Origin: Lineus longissimus
Taxonomy: Eukaryota > Nemertea > Pilidiophora > Heteronemertea > Lineidae
Length of the DNA: 64,000 nt
Reading direction: 5' to 3'
NCBI RefSeq assembly: GCF_910592395.1
Contig: NC_088309.1
Coordinates: 7,380,501 to 7,444,500, forward strand
The notes under the pieces are model-generated. The model searched no databases and was not told where the DNA came from. It saw only the letters and a program-made list of their open reading frames with translations. Positions within the stretch are counted from its first letter, which is position 1; each line of letters opens with the position of its first letter. Both the position numbers and the translations under genes were made by a program. Positions 62,139 to 64,000 of the stretch are shown here, piece after piece.

Positions 62139-63948
62139 ATGTCAGTTGAGCAGTCTTCAAATTCATCAACAACTGATCAAAATCTTCTTGATCCAAAAGG
62201 GGGTGTGGCAACTATTGAGACTGAAAAGCAAGTGTGTAAATTCTACAGTGCTGGTAAATTCTGTAAGTTTGGCAGAAGGTGTCGAAACTTGCATCAGAGA
62301 CCAGAGAAGAAAGTGGAAACAGTAGAAATTACCTCAGAATCGACGCCTGTCAAAATCAACGATGGAACAGTAAAAACTCCTAACGGTAAGTTAATAGTCA
62401 TAGTGTCGAGCATTTTTTTTCAGTCACTTTACATTCTGTCCTGTCGATGATTGTGCGACTGACAGATACTACACAGACCTGGCTTAAACCTAGATGTACT
62501 GATCAAGACAGGCCAAGGCCCAACTTGTAGACTACATGTAGTTATAAGGGCCATCTTGACCCGCAATGTTTTGAGATCGCTGAATCACTCACCTGGAGCT
62601 CGATAGTGGTGATGCAAACGCATGAGAGTCAGGATGTACATGTAAAAGGGCTGGCCCTGGACAATTTTGAAGAAGTTTGCGCTGATCAATCATTTGTTTC
62701 ACCTTGAACAAAGGGTCACACTCACAGTGCCTGTGGATGGCTTGTCCGAAATTCACTTTGGCCCTTTAACATGTTCTGAGTGTGTGTATTTATTTTATTT
62801 AGGCCCTTTTTTTTCGTTTGCAGATAAAAAAGGCATCGTATGATAATCAATGTCTCATTCTCTCTTTTAGACACCCCATCCTTGCCTTTGGAAACTCTTG
62901 ATGATAATTCAAGTCAAGAGTCCACCAAGACTGCACAAGTGAAGTTGAAGGTTTGCCAGTATTTTTCAAACTACGGTAGATGTCGCTATGGAAGAGGTTG
63001 TCGTTATGAGCATTCAAGGCCAGGAGGAGAAAGACGTGGTCATAATCCAGGCAATAGCAGGCCAAGATATGGAAGAAAAGATGGAAATCAGGTGAGACGG
63101 GATTCCAATCATCATGATGATTTTGAGACAGAAGACATCATAATCCAGGGATCTGCAAGATCTGAGTCCTCTCAAGACTATGTGGACAACTTTGCTGGGT
63201 TGGATGTGAAAGATGGTAGGGCCAGACCACGGAGACCGGTCTGTCGATACTTCAGAAATGGCCACTGCGTTGCCGGAATACGATGTCGGTTTCTTCATCC
63301 GAGGACTGACAATCTTGAGGATGATGTCCCACCTCAGCCGCAACCTGGGATGATTGATCTACCTCCAAAAAATGAACGAAGGAGACCACCTGCCCCCAGG
63401 CCTCCTGTTCAACCAGTTGTGCCGGTGTCTGAGTATGTTCTGGAGGAAATTGATGATGAGAAATCGGAGCAGCTGAGGGATACTGAAATTAGTCAGCTTA
63501 AGAAGAGAATTCCTGCAGACAGACTCAAAGAACTTGATGAGAGCGAATTCAAGATTGTCTTCCATCCAACGGATCCTGATTGGGTGAGTATTATGAATGA
63601 AAAGGAGCTCCTTATTAGGATAGTGAGAGTTGTCTTAATTCTACAAAATATTTTGTTAACTTGCACAAAAGTATGATGGGGTACCGGGTAACTTGATTTG
63701 ATCCCAAAAGGTGTTTTTAAAATGTAATCAACAGTAATGCCTGTAAGTGGTTTTTTTTAAGATATGGTGCCCTAAATTCATAAAAGTTACAATTGGGCTT
63801 CACACATAGTTTAATGTTCATGACTTCATTGTTCACGAGGCAATTGCTTGACCATTTCTCAACTCTTTCAAATATTCTCTGATTTCAGCCCTATGATGTG
63901 AAGTCATTGCAGTTTATGGTCTACTTCCCAATAGCATATCCAACTGCT
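62139..63948 (+). CDS. triple CCCH zinc-finger protein with RWD-like region (3' end outside window)
   Basis: Three exons are visible: 62139-62385 (ATG after in-frame TAA, donor GTAAGT, phase 1), 62871-63583 (donor GTGAGT, phase 0) and 63889-63948 (donor GTAAGT). The gene continues past the window. Finger 1 (CKFYSAGKFCKFGRRCRNLH) and finger 2 (CQYFSNYGRCRYGRGCRYEH) are C-X8-C-X5-C-X3-H. Finger 3 (CRYFRNGHCVAGIRCRFLH) is C-X7-C-X5-C-X3-H. CCCH fingers of this type usually bind RNA. After a Pro/Arg linker the sequence EFKIVFHPTDPDWPYDVKSL, then FMVYFPIAYPTA, resembles the start of an RWD domain. The RNA-binding role is known for the family; the RWD call and specific function are inference. Confidence 0.8.
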
Positions 63949-64000
63949 GTAAGTATCTAGAATTTGGAATTTTATCTAACATGAAGTTCAGATTAGAGCT

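Overview
This is intron-rich, AT-rich eukaryotic DNA with long introns, GT-AG splice sites, tRNA-derived SINEs, MITE-like elements and several tandem repeats. The readable proteins are ordinary metazoan ones: a GRAM-domain membrane protein, a CREB3L3-type bZIP factor, mitochondrial EF-Tu and a C15orf61 homologue. Together with the intron and repeat style they suggest a marine invertebrate, probably a lophotrochozoan. The species cannot be named from the sequence.

Layout. (1) About 0.7-9 kb, minus strand: the 3' exons of an unrecognised, probably helical protein, assembled by splice-site and phase matching; its upstream exons are only partly resolved. (2) 9.56-42.37 kb, plus strand: a GRAMD2-like gene of the GRAM domain plus C-terminal membrane anchor type. 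Twelve constant exons lie between 36.06 and 42.37 kb, and up to four alternative 5' exons, all ending in phase 2, are spread over 22 kb. Its introns hold SINEs, MITE copies, a duplicated block and an 11-copy 95-bp tandem array. A lookalike of its last exon lies just downstream, followed by a poly(A) signal. (3) 42.4-46.9 kb: 3' UTR and intergenic DNA. (4) 46.9-51.2 kb: a complex satellite-like block with nested short repeats, opposite-facing arms and a ~1.64-1.8 kb segmental tandem duplication. (5) 51.8-53.0 kb, minus: a two-exon C15orf61 homologue, followed by a small membrane-helix ORF whose splice acceptor is in frame with the donor of exon 1. (6) 54.26-57.78 kb, plus: a complete seven-exon CREB3L3-like ER-anchored transcription factor, with a possible poison exon just before the DNA-binding region. 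(7) 60.24-61.76 kb, minus: an intronless mitochondrial EF-Tu gene. (8) 62.14 kb to the window end, plus: a triple CCCH zinc-finger protein with a C-terminal RWD-like segment, incomplete here.

Three gene pairs are divergent: the minus-strand gene with GRAMD2-like, C15orf61 with CREB3L, and TUFM with the CCCH gene (376 bp between start codons). No operon or shared pathway is evident. The most interesting points are isoform-generating structures: multiple phase-2 first exons, duplicated or alternative last exons in two genes, and the possible poison exon. I saw no prokaryotic system, CRISPR array or viral gene.
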